64,000 nt of DNA, from the NCBI GenBank assembly GCA_022749755.1, contig CM040446.1, positions 1,232,966 to 1,296,965 on the forward strand, given 5' to 3'. The position numbers and the translations under genes are program-made. The notes beneath the pieces are model-generated. The model made no database searches and had not been told where the DNA came from. It saw only the letters and a program-made list of their open reading frames with translations. This DNA is from Azadirachta indica. Taxonomy: Eukaryota; Streptophyta; Magnoliopsida; Sapindales; Meliaceae. Shown here piece by piece: positions 22,565-33,057 of this stretch (the stretch's first letter is position 1; the number at the start of each line of letters is the position of its first letter).

Positions 22565-23850
22565 CTGTGATGACTGATAAACAATATATATTTAGGTATT
22601 ATTGTTTGAATCCTTATCTTAAAACTAAAACTCAAGTTGCATGTAATTCAAGGTAATATCTAAGGAATTGTTTAACCTTGTGCTCTACTATTTGAATCTT
22701 ATATTCTAAAAACCAACAATAATATACGTTATAAGTTGGTTAAATGACATCAAACTTGCATGTGAGATCGAGGAAGTCACACCAACTTAAATATTTGTTT
22801 GGATTCTTAAAGCTCTAACTACACAAATGATGATAATTATTTGGCACTAGCTTAAAAGTTTATAAACTTAAAATAATTAAGTGGTGCTTTTACCACTCAC
22901 CAAAGTTCTCTTAAATTCTTTCCCTCATTAACGTAAATTATACAACAAAACATGCTTTTGCACTGAACCTACTCATATTTTAATTTACTGCTCGCTAAAT
23001 ATTCCTTACATGCACCTACCTGTATTTGTGTGTGTATATGTTTGATTTTTTTTCGAGGCTTAGCGACATGGTCCCTTCATGTTCTAATGCAGCTATGAAT
23101 CTACGTTACAAGGCGTTAAATGAAATTGAGTTTGTACACGAGCAAAAATAATAAGCAGTTTAAATATAACGGAATTCATGATTAAGTGATTGTTCAATAA
23201 GAATAAAATATGATAATAAAATCTATTTTACTATCATTACTATATTTTTATAAAATTAATTTTAAATTTATGATGGGTATATTTTATACTCGATTCAACC
23301 TCTTATTTTCTTTGAAAGATATAAAACTTACCAACTAAACTAATTAAACTAGTTGTAACTCTTGCAAAGATGGTATTTACAACTTATTTCTGACAGTCCT
23401 TAGCTAAAATAAGGGATAATGTATTAATTAATAATAAAAAAATTCTATAGAGTTGAGGGGATGTAAAAAATTCTACAGAGTTTATCAACGTTACCCTTCA
23501 TAATAGGCAATAATATTAAGCAATAATACTTCAAAACTGGAAATAGAGAAAAATATACAAAAGCAACAATAAAAATGTGCCAGAGTCGAAAATAAAAAAT
23601 AAAACATTTAACTGTAAGTAAACTTTAGGGGAATATAAATAAAATGTTTCTTAATCATTTGTCTTAAGAATCAAACGTAGTTTTCAACTTTTACTAACTG
23701 AGAGAAAATAAGCCCTAAGAATCCATAAATTAAGCTGGCAAATCACGAGGAAGACAGATAAAGAACGCATACCTTGGTAACCTTTGAGACCTGAGAGTTT
23801 TGGTGGTAGATGAACTATGCGCTTCGATTTTGGATGGCCGGATTTATACT
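22565..23850 (-). promoter_or_regulatory. Leader intron and TATA box of pseudogene 21127-22532
   Basis: Donor CCAAG|GTATGCGTT is at 23772 and acceptor CATCACAG at 22565, giving 1208 bp. The untranslated exon (23773 to about 23820) contains CTCTCAGGTCTCAAAGG. TATAAATC sits at 23848-23841. The same three elements, in the same wording, occur at the paralogue (30439, 29514, 30514). Confidence 0.6.
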
Positions 23851-24365
23851 AGATTTCTTTCATATGTATAGAAAGATTAATTTTCGCGGATAAATTAATC
23901 TGCAAAATATATTTACTTTTTAATTAATTAGTCAACCAAACCACAAGCCAAGAAGTTGCTTATTCATTTATTGAATTATAAATAGTAAACTTTTGGGTTG
24001 ATCTTTACTTTTAAGCATTTGCTGAGATTTGCTTGGATTTTAGCTTGAATATGTAAATTTTTTTTTTTTTTTGACATTATAAACATTTTAAATAATAGTA
24101 GTTAAAACTAAGAATACGAATACTTATAATAATAAGATAATTTTAAACTCTGCACTTCATTGGAAGATACAAACATAGAGTTGAGTGCAATACTTTTGGG
24201 CTTACAGCCAAGGCATTGAGTGTATGATACTCAACGTATTTCATACATCGATCATTGAGTGGCTCCGTAGTCCTCGGGAGATTTTTAACGTTATTTAAGA
24301 GATTCAAGACTCTCTTGTAAATCTCTACGTTCTTGTAACTTAGCAACCTATAATATGGTGAAGTG
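23851..24365. other. Spacer left of the LINE
   Basis: Upstream DNA of the pseudogene leader, with a T run at 24059-24072. The minus-strand frame 24143-24346 has no recognisable domain. No gene is called. Confidence 0.4.
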
Positions 24366-24380
24366 TGTGCCTTTGACTTT
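24366..24380. repeat. Target-site duplication of LINE, left copy
   Basis: TGTGCCTTTGACTTT is identical to 27125-27139 on the other side of the LINE. It is directly followed by the T run that is the element's poly(A) tail on the minus strand. Confidence 0.9.
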
Positions 24381-27124
24381 TTTTTTTCTTTTTTAAAGAA
24401 ATATCCATTAAAGGAAAGAAAGATACAATAAACCCATTACCTCTGCTGGAAAATTTTTCCAGCCAAGTTACAGGCTTTAAGGCAAACTTAGCTAAGTTGT
24501 CAGCAACTAAATTACATATTCTTGAGGCATGACACACTTTAAAGCTTATCTTTATAATAAGAGGGGTAAAACCCGTATCCTTAGCTATTTGAAGACCCGT
24601 ATCTCAGAGTTACTGCTTCCACAAATTTTACATCACCCTGGAAGCAAGAGTTGCTGACAGCTGCTGGAAAAATTTTTCCATTTTCATTTTGAATTACAGC
24701 TCTAAGACCTACCATCCTCCTTGACACATCAGTTGCAGCGTTTGTATTAAGCTTAAACCAGCCAGTTGGAGATGGTGTCCAAGAGTCCTTCACTCCTTGT
24801 ACTGAGCTCAATTCAATCTCGCCATTACCTAATTGCACCAATTTGTATGATTCCAGCATTGCTTCTGCTCTTACCACAATTCTAAGGGGGATGTCATAAA
24901 TCTTTTCAAAGAAAGCCTTATTCCTAGCATACCAAATCGACCATATAATTCCTGTCATCTTCTCCAACTCAGTTTGTTGACAAGATGAGTTTGCAGGTTG
25001 AAACAAGTTGACTAATCCTATGTTATTGTTATCCCTGATCAAGTTCCAAAAGTTAGTGAGCTTCCAAACATTTTTCGCAAACCTGCAACCACATAATACA
25101 TGAGCTATATCTTCACATTCCTTAATACAGCTAAAACAGCTGATGCTTCAACCACATTTCTCTTTTCCAAGTTATTGGCTATGAGCAGATAATTTGATAA
25201 AGCTTTCCACAAGAATACTCTAACTTTCTTTGGCACTGTCATACCCCAAATCAGATTCCACCATTTTGCAGGTTTAAAAGAACAGCTAGGAATGTCTGGA
25301 AACTTGGTCTTTAATGCTGCTTGGTACCCACTTTTCACTATATATTTTCCTCTTGATTCATAATGCCATAATAACTGATCTTCCTTTCTTGATGTTGGTA
25401 ATGGAATATTGAGGATTTCTTCTGCACCTGTATCCAAAAAGCTTTGCTTAATTAATTTCGTATTCCATTGGTTGCCATCAGTTATTAACTTTGTCACCTT
25501 AGCATCCAAAGAAAAGATGGGCGGGGAAATTAATTTGGACGTTGCAGGCCTTGGTAGCTAATCACTCTTATAAGTGTACACTTTATCCCCCTTTCCAACT
25601 CTCCATCGGAGACCTTGTTGCAAAACTTCCCTACCCCAAATTAAACTCCTCCAAATAAAAGATGGGCAGTGACCAATTTTTGCTTCTAAAAAATTCCTGT
25701 CTTTAAAGTATCTTTGTTCCCAACGAGTTAAGAGCTTGGAGTAGTCGCCATCCTTGTTTAGCCAACAAAGCTCTATTGAAGTAGTTGAAATCCCTCACAC
25801 CAAGTCCCCCCTATGCTCTTAGACTAACACAACTTCTCCTAACTTGCCCAATTTATACTCCTTGATGCTTTTGATCCCACCAAAATGCTACTAACATTTT
25901 CTGCATTTCATCACAAAGACCCCAAAGGATCTTGAAAACGCTCATTTGCATAAGAAGGAATATCTTGTGCTACTGCCTTAATGAGTACTTCCTTGCTCCT
26001 GCTAGAAAATAACTTGTTCTGCTAGTTTCCGACCTTGCTTGATATTTTGAGCTTCAAATCATTAAAAAATTTATTCTTATTCCTTCCCACCATAGAGGGT
26101 AGCCCCAGATACTTTCATGCATTGACACCATATTTAAGTTAAAAAATTTCTTTAATTTTATTAACCTCTGTGTGCTTGGTGTTTGGACTGATAAAGAGCA
26201 TTGAGAACTTCTCATAATTAAAAATTTGTCCCAAGGCAGCCGCATAACAATCGAAAATTCTTTTAAGCTTGTTGCAATCCTGGATTGAAGCTTCAGCAAA
26301 AACTAGACTGTCATCTGCAAACAAGAGATGCGATATAGTTAAATCTTTACCAAATTTACTCTATGTATCAGTTTTCCTCTTTTTCGCCTCATTCAATAAC
26401 GATGAAAATGCCTCAACATAAAGGATAAATAGATTAGGTGATAGATGACAGCCTTGTTGTAGTCCCCGTTAGCCCCGTTGATGATGACCGAGAATATTGG
26501 AGTAGCAATGCAGTTCATAATCAACTTCATAAATCTAATAGAAAAGCCCATCTTTCTCATAATGTGTTCCAAGAAAGTCCACTCTACTTTTTTATATGCC
26601 TTGCTAATGTCGAGTTTTAATGCAACGCTTCCTTTTCTTCTTGCTTCTGATCTTGTGAAGGTACTTATACCCATAATAATACTATTTGTAATCAACCTGT
26701 CAGGGATGAATGCACTTTAGTTGGGAGAGATGATCCGATCAAGGAAGCCCTTAGCCTATTTGCCACAAATTTTGTAATAATTTTATAAATTATGTTACAA
26801 AGGCTGATAGGCCGATAATCAGTAACTTTGTTTGGATTACTGACTTTCTGGACGAACACAATAAGAGTGACTTAAAGTAGAGATATCACCTGATTCGTTG
26901 AGCACATGTAAGCACGTATTTATCACTTCCTTTCTCATTGATTGCCAATGCTTTTGAAAGAATGCAGCAGGATATCCGTCTGGTCTAGGTGCCTTTGTTA
27001 GGTTCATCTGTTCTAAGGCTGCTGTTACCTCTTCATCTGTAAACAGGCTATCCAGCCCTGCACTCATCTCGTCGGACACTCGTCTCTTTATGCTATGCGT
27101 TGCTGCCTCTCTTTGTTCAAAGGA
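24381..27124 (-). mobile_element. 5'-truncated L1-type LINE, decayed
   Basis: On the minus strand the order is reverse transcriptase, zf-RVT, RNase H, then poly(A). Visible parts are the RT start with NLTKAPRPDGYPAAFFQKHW (about 26990), ALKLDISKAYKKVEW (about 26630) and the catalytic FADD (26320, FADDSLVF). Next come a zf-RVT region with GYQAALKTK...WWNLIWGMTVPKKVRVFLWKAL (25500-25105) and an RNase H-like tail with WFKLNTNAA and VADNLAKFAL (24770-24470). The T run at 24381-24397 (plus strand) is the tail. Coding is spread over several frames with stops, so the element is dead. At 2744 bp it lacks ORF1 and the endonuclease, as expected for 5' truncation in target-primed reverse transcription. 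It is flanked by perfect 15-bp duplications and lies between two sister BAHD duplicates. Confidence 0.93.
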
Positions 27125-27139
27125 TGTGCCTTTGACTTT
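27125..27139. repeat. Target-site duplication of LINE, right copy
   Basis: TGTGCCTTTGACTTT, identical to 24366-24380. Confidence 0.9.
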
Positions 27140-28029
27140 GAAAACACTATGGTTTGGTTCTCAGCATATAATATGGCCGAGTTTGATTTCTTTCTTTTGC
27201 AAATTGCTTACAGTTGAAGACAGATTATTATTGGCTATTAGATCTCAAAAATCTATTATCAACAATTTATGTAATGAAAAGTTAGTTTCCATATTATTTC
27301 AAAGTTGAAAAGTGTAGTATTACTCCTAATAAATTGTTTGTTATTAGTTTATAACCATCACAAAACACTGTTATTAGTTTATTTGATAAAAATCATATGA
27401 GCTTGGTTTAAATATATTATGATAAAATACAATAATCAAAGAGAGAAATGTAGTGAAAAATAGAGAGGGTGAGGTTGGAGACTCGGTGAGTATATATACG
27501 TAAAATTTTATAATGTAAAAAAATTCATTGCATAAATATGGCTTCAAAACTAGCTAAAAATTTTTGCATACATACTTCTTTGTGTATAATATATATATAT
27601 ATATATTTCTGCAAGGCCTAATTAATAGTTCAAGTCACACACTCCCATAATCTATTTTCTCTTCCCAGAATTCCCTTCAATTTTTTGAAAAGAAAGAAAT
27701 AATTCATATATACTTTATATTACATTTTTTTTAAAAATAAAAATTGAGAAAATTGATAACAAAGGAGAAGATGGAGAAAGTAACAAGATCAGTCAAATGG
27801 GCAAAAGAAGAAGATACAAAAGAAACTAAATGCATAGCACGAGCCATGTATACTTAATCCAAACTAATCAGCAGCACCCTAGCACTGATCACAATAGGGA
27901 GCCCAGCAGCAACCCATATAGCCAAAGCAACAGATCAAAATGCATCAGAGCAGCAACCCAACTAGCCAAAATCAGAAAAGCAGCAGCAGCAGCACTCATG
28001 TAGTCTACCATTGATTCGTTTCATGAGTA
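27140..28029. other. Spacer; right part duplicates the 20.75-21.13 kb flank
   Basis: (AT)n at about 27586-27606. From about 27770 the DNA matches 20750-21126 (CAGCAACCCAACTAGCCAAAATCAG and neighbours). It is the 3' flank of the next BAHD locus. No gene is seen. Confidence 0.5.
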
Positions 28030-29487
28030 TCAATACCTAGATCTTACATTTACGTTTTGATATTTTGGAAAAATCTCGTAGAATAAATTCTTGAAGAGCT
28101 GCATGTGATTGGTTTCTAATCCAATGGCCACCGACAGACTTCCATCATTATTTCTACTCGGCAATATTAGTACTATCCCATCGATGTCCGAGATAATCGG
28201 TATTACAAATAGTGGCCGGCCCCATCCAAAATTTGCATTATACAGAGGCACGTCTACCAATTTACTTATGCCGAGGTTAGGACCCATATTGTTAATGTGG
28301 GCTTCTCGATTTAAAACTGTACCAGCTTGTTGTCGTAGATAAGCAAGAGCTGATTTTAAATACTCATTATCCATTCGATTTAACGTTTTATGAATTCTTT
28401 CAGCCGTATGACTCAACGGTTCTGATAAGATATCACCTGATAATGCGATCGGCGCAGCGGAGAAGACTACGTTGCCAATATACTCCGATGGAAGTTTAGG
28501 ATTCAATCTAGACCGTCCATTTGTAGGAATATGTAACTTGCTCACTTGATCATCACACAATCCACGTGCTTTGCACATGCACCGCCATATATGGGCCGCT
28601 ATGATCTCAAACTTGCTATACTTGACAGTGGACTCTTTCTCGTTCTTCGATTTTTCTTTGAGGATATTGATTTGGTCAACTGACAGTTTAAGAACAGCAG
28701 TGGAAAAGGTTCCTGCAGGATTCGGAGTAGGGGTATCCACGGGAGGAGGTGGGTCGTATTCGATGTGACGGAACATAGGAGAAGGTGGAACTCCAATACT
28801 TAGCAGGGTCCGATCATAGGAAGGTGGACTGGTAATCGGAAGGCCACGTGTCATCTCAGCCCATGAGTTGATGAAATACTATTTTGAAGTTGCATCTACT
28901 AATGTATGATGCATCATAATTCCAAGACAAACTCCTCCACACTTGAAATGAGTTACCTACCCAATACAGATAAGAACACATTAATTATAGCAAACTCCTT
29001 TTTTTTTTTTAAAAAAAAATGTTATCTTGTAAAGTAATTGATGAATCAATCTATAGGTTGTTAGTTCTTATACCTGGATTAGTAGGAGTGGATAAGAAGA
29101 TATATCTTTTGTTGAGTCAACAGTTGGAACAAATTGCAAAAGCTTCGAGCTTGGTGTGGAGGCAGGTATAAATTCATCGATAACAGAACTCGTTTCAGCC
29201 TCCAAAAACGAAACCCCCTCTCCGTTGCAATGTATCTCAATTCTGCCTTTTTCATCCTTTGCTAATCTTCCAGCAATGGGGTAAAATGGCACCAGAACTT
29301 TGCTCAAAGCCTCTTTCAATAAACCGGCTTCAAAAAAATTGGCAGAATCATTTGGCCTTCGGTAGAAATACACGACTGGAATATGAACTGGTGGCATCAC
29401 TATGTCCAAATCAGATGTTGGTAGGCAATGCTTGGGTGTTTGTTGGGCAGGGCGTATCACCGTTGAATATTTTAAGCAAATTGTCAT
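28030..29487 (-). pseudogene. BAHD acyltransferase (HCT-like) with one in-frame TAG
   Basis: Exon 1 is 29487-29074 (138 codons) and exon 2 28956-28030, with a 117-bp intron (CCAG|GTATAA...TAG|GTAACT). The frame is open to the normal RSRY-stop except for TAG at 28881-28879. That stop falls three codons after the catalytic HTLVD (ATSK-stop-YFINSW), where the relative at 15457 has TAC (Tyr). Everything after it is conserved: FDRT-like, EYDPPPPVDTP, WRCMCKARGL, EYIGNVVF, NANFGWG, NDGSLSVAIGLE. ATG 29487 is used because the upstream in-frame codon at 29505 is GTG. The position matching HCT's shikimate Arg is Asp. Leader intron 30439-29514 and TATAAATCC at 30514-30506. Either a very young pseudogene, an allelic stop, or an assembly error. 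Confidence 0.88.
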
Positions 29488-29513
29488 TGTCAGATAGAAT
29501 TCCACTGCTTTGC

Positions 29514-30515
29514 CTGTGATGACTGATGAGTGATAAACAATTTAGATACTATAGTTTGAATCCTTATTTTAAAGCGACAACTCAAGTTATAACTCCATGT
29601 AATATCTAAGCAAGTTTAGCCTCATGGTTTTATGTGAGGGACAGTCGCAAGTGACTTAAATATTTCAGCTCTTAACTTAAAGGTTTAAACTACATCAATA
29701 ATTGGATGATAATTATTTATTTTATTGTGACTACCATATTTTTATAATGTTCTAACTTACATTTTATCATGGTTATATTTTATATTGGGATTTATTTACC
29801 TTTTATTTTTATAAGAAGATCCCAAATCTATCGACTTATAAGTTTTTTTTTATAAAATGTATTACCATCCTATTGAGTATTTTAATTTAAGTTCTTTTCT
29901 TTCTAAGAGGTGGAATAGAATAACCTGATTGAAGTGTAATGATCATACAAATATAATATATTGTATGTACTTATTATAGGACCATATATATTCTTCTACC
30001 AACTAGAGGAGTTGACAACTATTTATAACCGTTACCTTGATACTAAAGAAGAGTTCCAACTAATGCTTTATTTCGTTCTAGTTGCTTGTCATTCAATATT
30101 AAAATTATATATTCAAAGGGATGTAAACAAAGTCACCTTCATAATATGCACGAAGTACCTAACATTGCAAATAGCAAAAAATCTATAAAAGCAACAATAC
30201 AAGCGTGCGGAGTTGAAAATAAAAGCTGAAACATGAAGTATAAATAAGCTTGCGGTTAATCTAGTCATGAATCTTAGCTAAAATATTTCTGAATTCTTTG
30301 TTGTTAGATGAAAAATAAATTCACTGAAGCAGAGAATCAAACATACTTCTTAAGTTTTATTAATCGAGAGAAAATAGGCACTAAAAATCCATAAAGCCAG
30401 CAGATAGTCAAGAGGAAAATAAAGATAAAGAACGCATACCTTGAAACCTTTGAGACTTGAGAGTTTTGGTGGCAGATGAACAATATGTTTTGAATTTGGA
30501 TGGCTGGATTTATAC
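29514..30515 (-). promoter_or_regulatory. 926-bp leader intron, leader exon and TATA box of BAHD 28030-29487
   Basis: Donor AAG|GTATGCGTT is at 30440/30439 and acceptor CATCACAG at 29514. The leader exon (30440 to about 30480) reads CACCAAAACTCTCAAGTCTCAAAGG. TATAAATCC at 30514-30506 is followed by AGCCATCC. The intron parallels that at 22565-23772. Confidence 0.62.
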
Positions 30516-32771
30516 ACTATTTTGCTAGATAAATTAATTATTCTGCGAAATTTATTAACTTTTTAATTAATTAGTCAACCAAAAGCCGAGTTGCTATTGG
30601 GTCGATTTTTATTTTTTAGTACTTGTTGAGGTTTGCTTGTGTCTGCAGGATTTTATTTTTCAGTTTATAAAGCTCGTTTTATTTTTTCTTCTTTTTTAAT
30701 TGACAATAAATCTCGTTAGTCATATGTTGCGTATCAAGTTTCGAGAATTTTGTAATATTAATTCTTAATGCACGAATCACGAGCGTTGTGTATGCTAATT
30801 ATATATATATATATATAGGTATAGACTTTTGGACTTAATTATTAATGAAATTAATTTAACCGAATTTCTATAAAATAAAAATGTCAGCTCTAAAAATATA
30901 TATATAATTGATGATGCAATCTAGACCAGCCAACGCTTCGAAAAAAAATTATTCACTTAAGGGAAAAGGGAATCTAATAAATTTACATTTTTTGCATAAA
31001 TTCTTGATTATCAAAAATAAGTTCTTGATTATCCTCCCTACATACGACATCTTTAAACATTGATTTATGACATAATGAATATTAATTTTAAATAATAGTA
31101 GTTATTAAAAACTTTTAATTTAAAAGTAGTTCCTTGGTGTCAACTATTTCCAGGATTAACAAATATATTTGGAGGAATATATCTTTCATTTACGAAGTCT
31201 AACCAAAAGATTGGACTTAAATAAGTTATCTCCAAGAGCAAACTTTTAGAGAGAAATAAAAATAATCTACGATCGCAGTGAGATATTGTTACGCGTTTAT
31301 TGTCGAATTTTGGAGTCATTTGCTGCGGATATGAATAAGAGTAATTTATTTAATGTGGTTATTTATGTATCCGATCGAATACTTTATTATTGTATCATCA
31401 CAATATAGTAACGACCACCACTGGCCAAGAGAGTTTTCTAATGTTAAAATTTTCTTTCAGTTTCTTGTTTGGTTGTTATCAGAGAAGAATTTTAGAGTTA
31501 AAAATGTGATTTTATTTCTATTGGAATAAATTTATATTTTAAACTTTTGAAAGTAGAGATTTGTTTAGTTATTTTAAAATGTTAAACTACCATGATTTTA
31601 GTTTAAAGATTTTATATTATTTTTTTTATAATATAATATAATTTTTAAAATTTTATCTATTAAAATAATTACACAATTTTTATGAATAAATATTTATCGC
31701 AACAAAATAATTAATAAATTATTATTAAAAAATTGGACTTATAGAGTATTTATCTCAAAAATTATACTAAACGAATCATAATCATTTTAAATAAAGGTTA
31801 GCGACATGAGAATTAAAAAAATACATGAAATATTGATACGTAGATGTTAATATACAGTTATTTTAAGTCATCTGAGGTACAGCAAATGGATGCTCCAAGA
31901 ATAATTTATAAAGCTCGTTAGTCATGGGTTGAAATTGCTTATTATTCTAACAATGACCACCTTATACTATAGATTTCAGCATCGATTTTCAGAATTTGTA
32001 AAGTTAATTATTAAAATGGAGCGATCACAAGAATTATTAATTGTTCTTGGGTGCAGTCTCTTAATTTTTTTTTTAGAGAGAAATACCATTAATAAATAAA
32101 TGAGTATTAAACGGCGCAGTCTATTAATTAATTAATTAATTAATTAATTATGTATGTATGTAATAAATCCTATCAGCAGTTTTGTTGAATATTTTTTATT
32201 TTTATCTTAGAAAAAAAGATATATTAACAATTTGACCGCTAATCAAACAAACGGTTGGATGAAATAGAATATTTTTGGACATAGAAGAGAAATTAATGAA
32301 TTAAACCAAACCATGGGAGGGTATAGATAATTTTTCCAATACAATCAATAACAAAGTCAAGAAGAGTATATAAAGGTCTTATATTTCGAAAAATTCAGAT
32401 GAAGGTGATCATGTGAGAACGAGAAAAATAATGAGAGAGAGAGAGAGAGAGAGTCATCTTGTATCATTTAATTATATAGCTCTAATCAAAATGCCTGACG
32501 TGTTTGCTCCGTGTACCTAAGCATTTTATGTTCAACTATGTAAATTATTTGTTTGATTTTCTTATTTAACTTTGTTGAGTGCTATGTTCTTGATCGATTT
32601 TCGCATAAGATTTCCCTATGTTTTTTCTGGTCTCAATATTGTCTTGAGATGGAGACGTTAGCAATAAATTTTGGCCTTACAGCCACCCTTCAATCCTCCT
32701 CATAACATCCAAGCCAAAAAAGTTCCTTGAATGGCACAAGTCATGAGCATGGTATATGATGCCTTGATGAA
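30516..32771. other. Upstream region of BAHD 28030-29487; gene-free
   Basis: Contains the recurring upstream block (about 31285-31355: GTTTATTGTCGAATTTTGGAGTCAT...GCGGATATGAATAAGAGTAATTTATT), an (AATT)n run at 32122-32150 and a (GA)n run at 32434-32453. No coding sequence is seen. Confidence 0.5.
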
Positions 32772-32907
32772 GATTACAATCATGACACTTTTTTTTTTTT
32801 TTTTTTTTTATAATTAAACTCTGATTAAAAGGCTGGAGCAATTTTATTAAAAGAAAAGATAAATACAAATCCAAAGAAAACCCAAAAAGGATTACAATCT
32901 TGACACT
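32772..32907 (-). mobile_element. 100-bp LINE tail with 18-bp target duplication
   Basis: GATTACAATCATGACACT (32772-32789) and GATTACAATCTTGACACT (32890-32907) flank a 100-bp insert that begins with a 20-plus T run on the plus strand. On the minus strand the insert reads ...CTTTTAATAAAATTGCTCCAGCC... ending in poly(A), which looks like a plant LINE 3' end. It is a second, extremely 5'-truncated retro-insertion. One mismatch between the duplications implies some age. Confidence 0.85.
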
Positions 32908-33057
32908 ATTTATGGTAAGAAAATAAAAAAGTAAATGTCTTACTTTTATAAATCAGCCGGTTAATTTTGACACATTGAGAATGATAATTAATATTTTTAT
33001 TTGATTCTTATCAATATTTGCTCCCAAGATTTTTGGTTCCGCCTTGGTCCTTAAGTG

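Noticed and set aside
29259..29519. Repeated plus-strand frames antisense to BAHD exon 1 (also 7875-8063, 10084-10356, 22331-22570, 39478-39723, 61036-61218) with similar wording such as ELCSKPLS
   Set aside because: They resemble each other only because the sense strand is conserved. They occur in pseudogenes too, and none has independent coding features.
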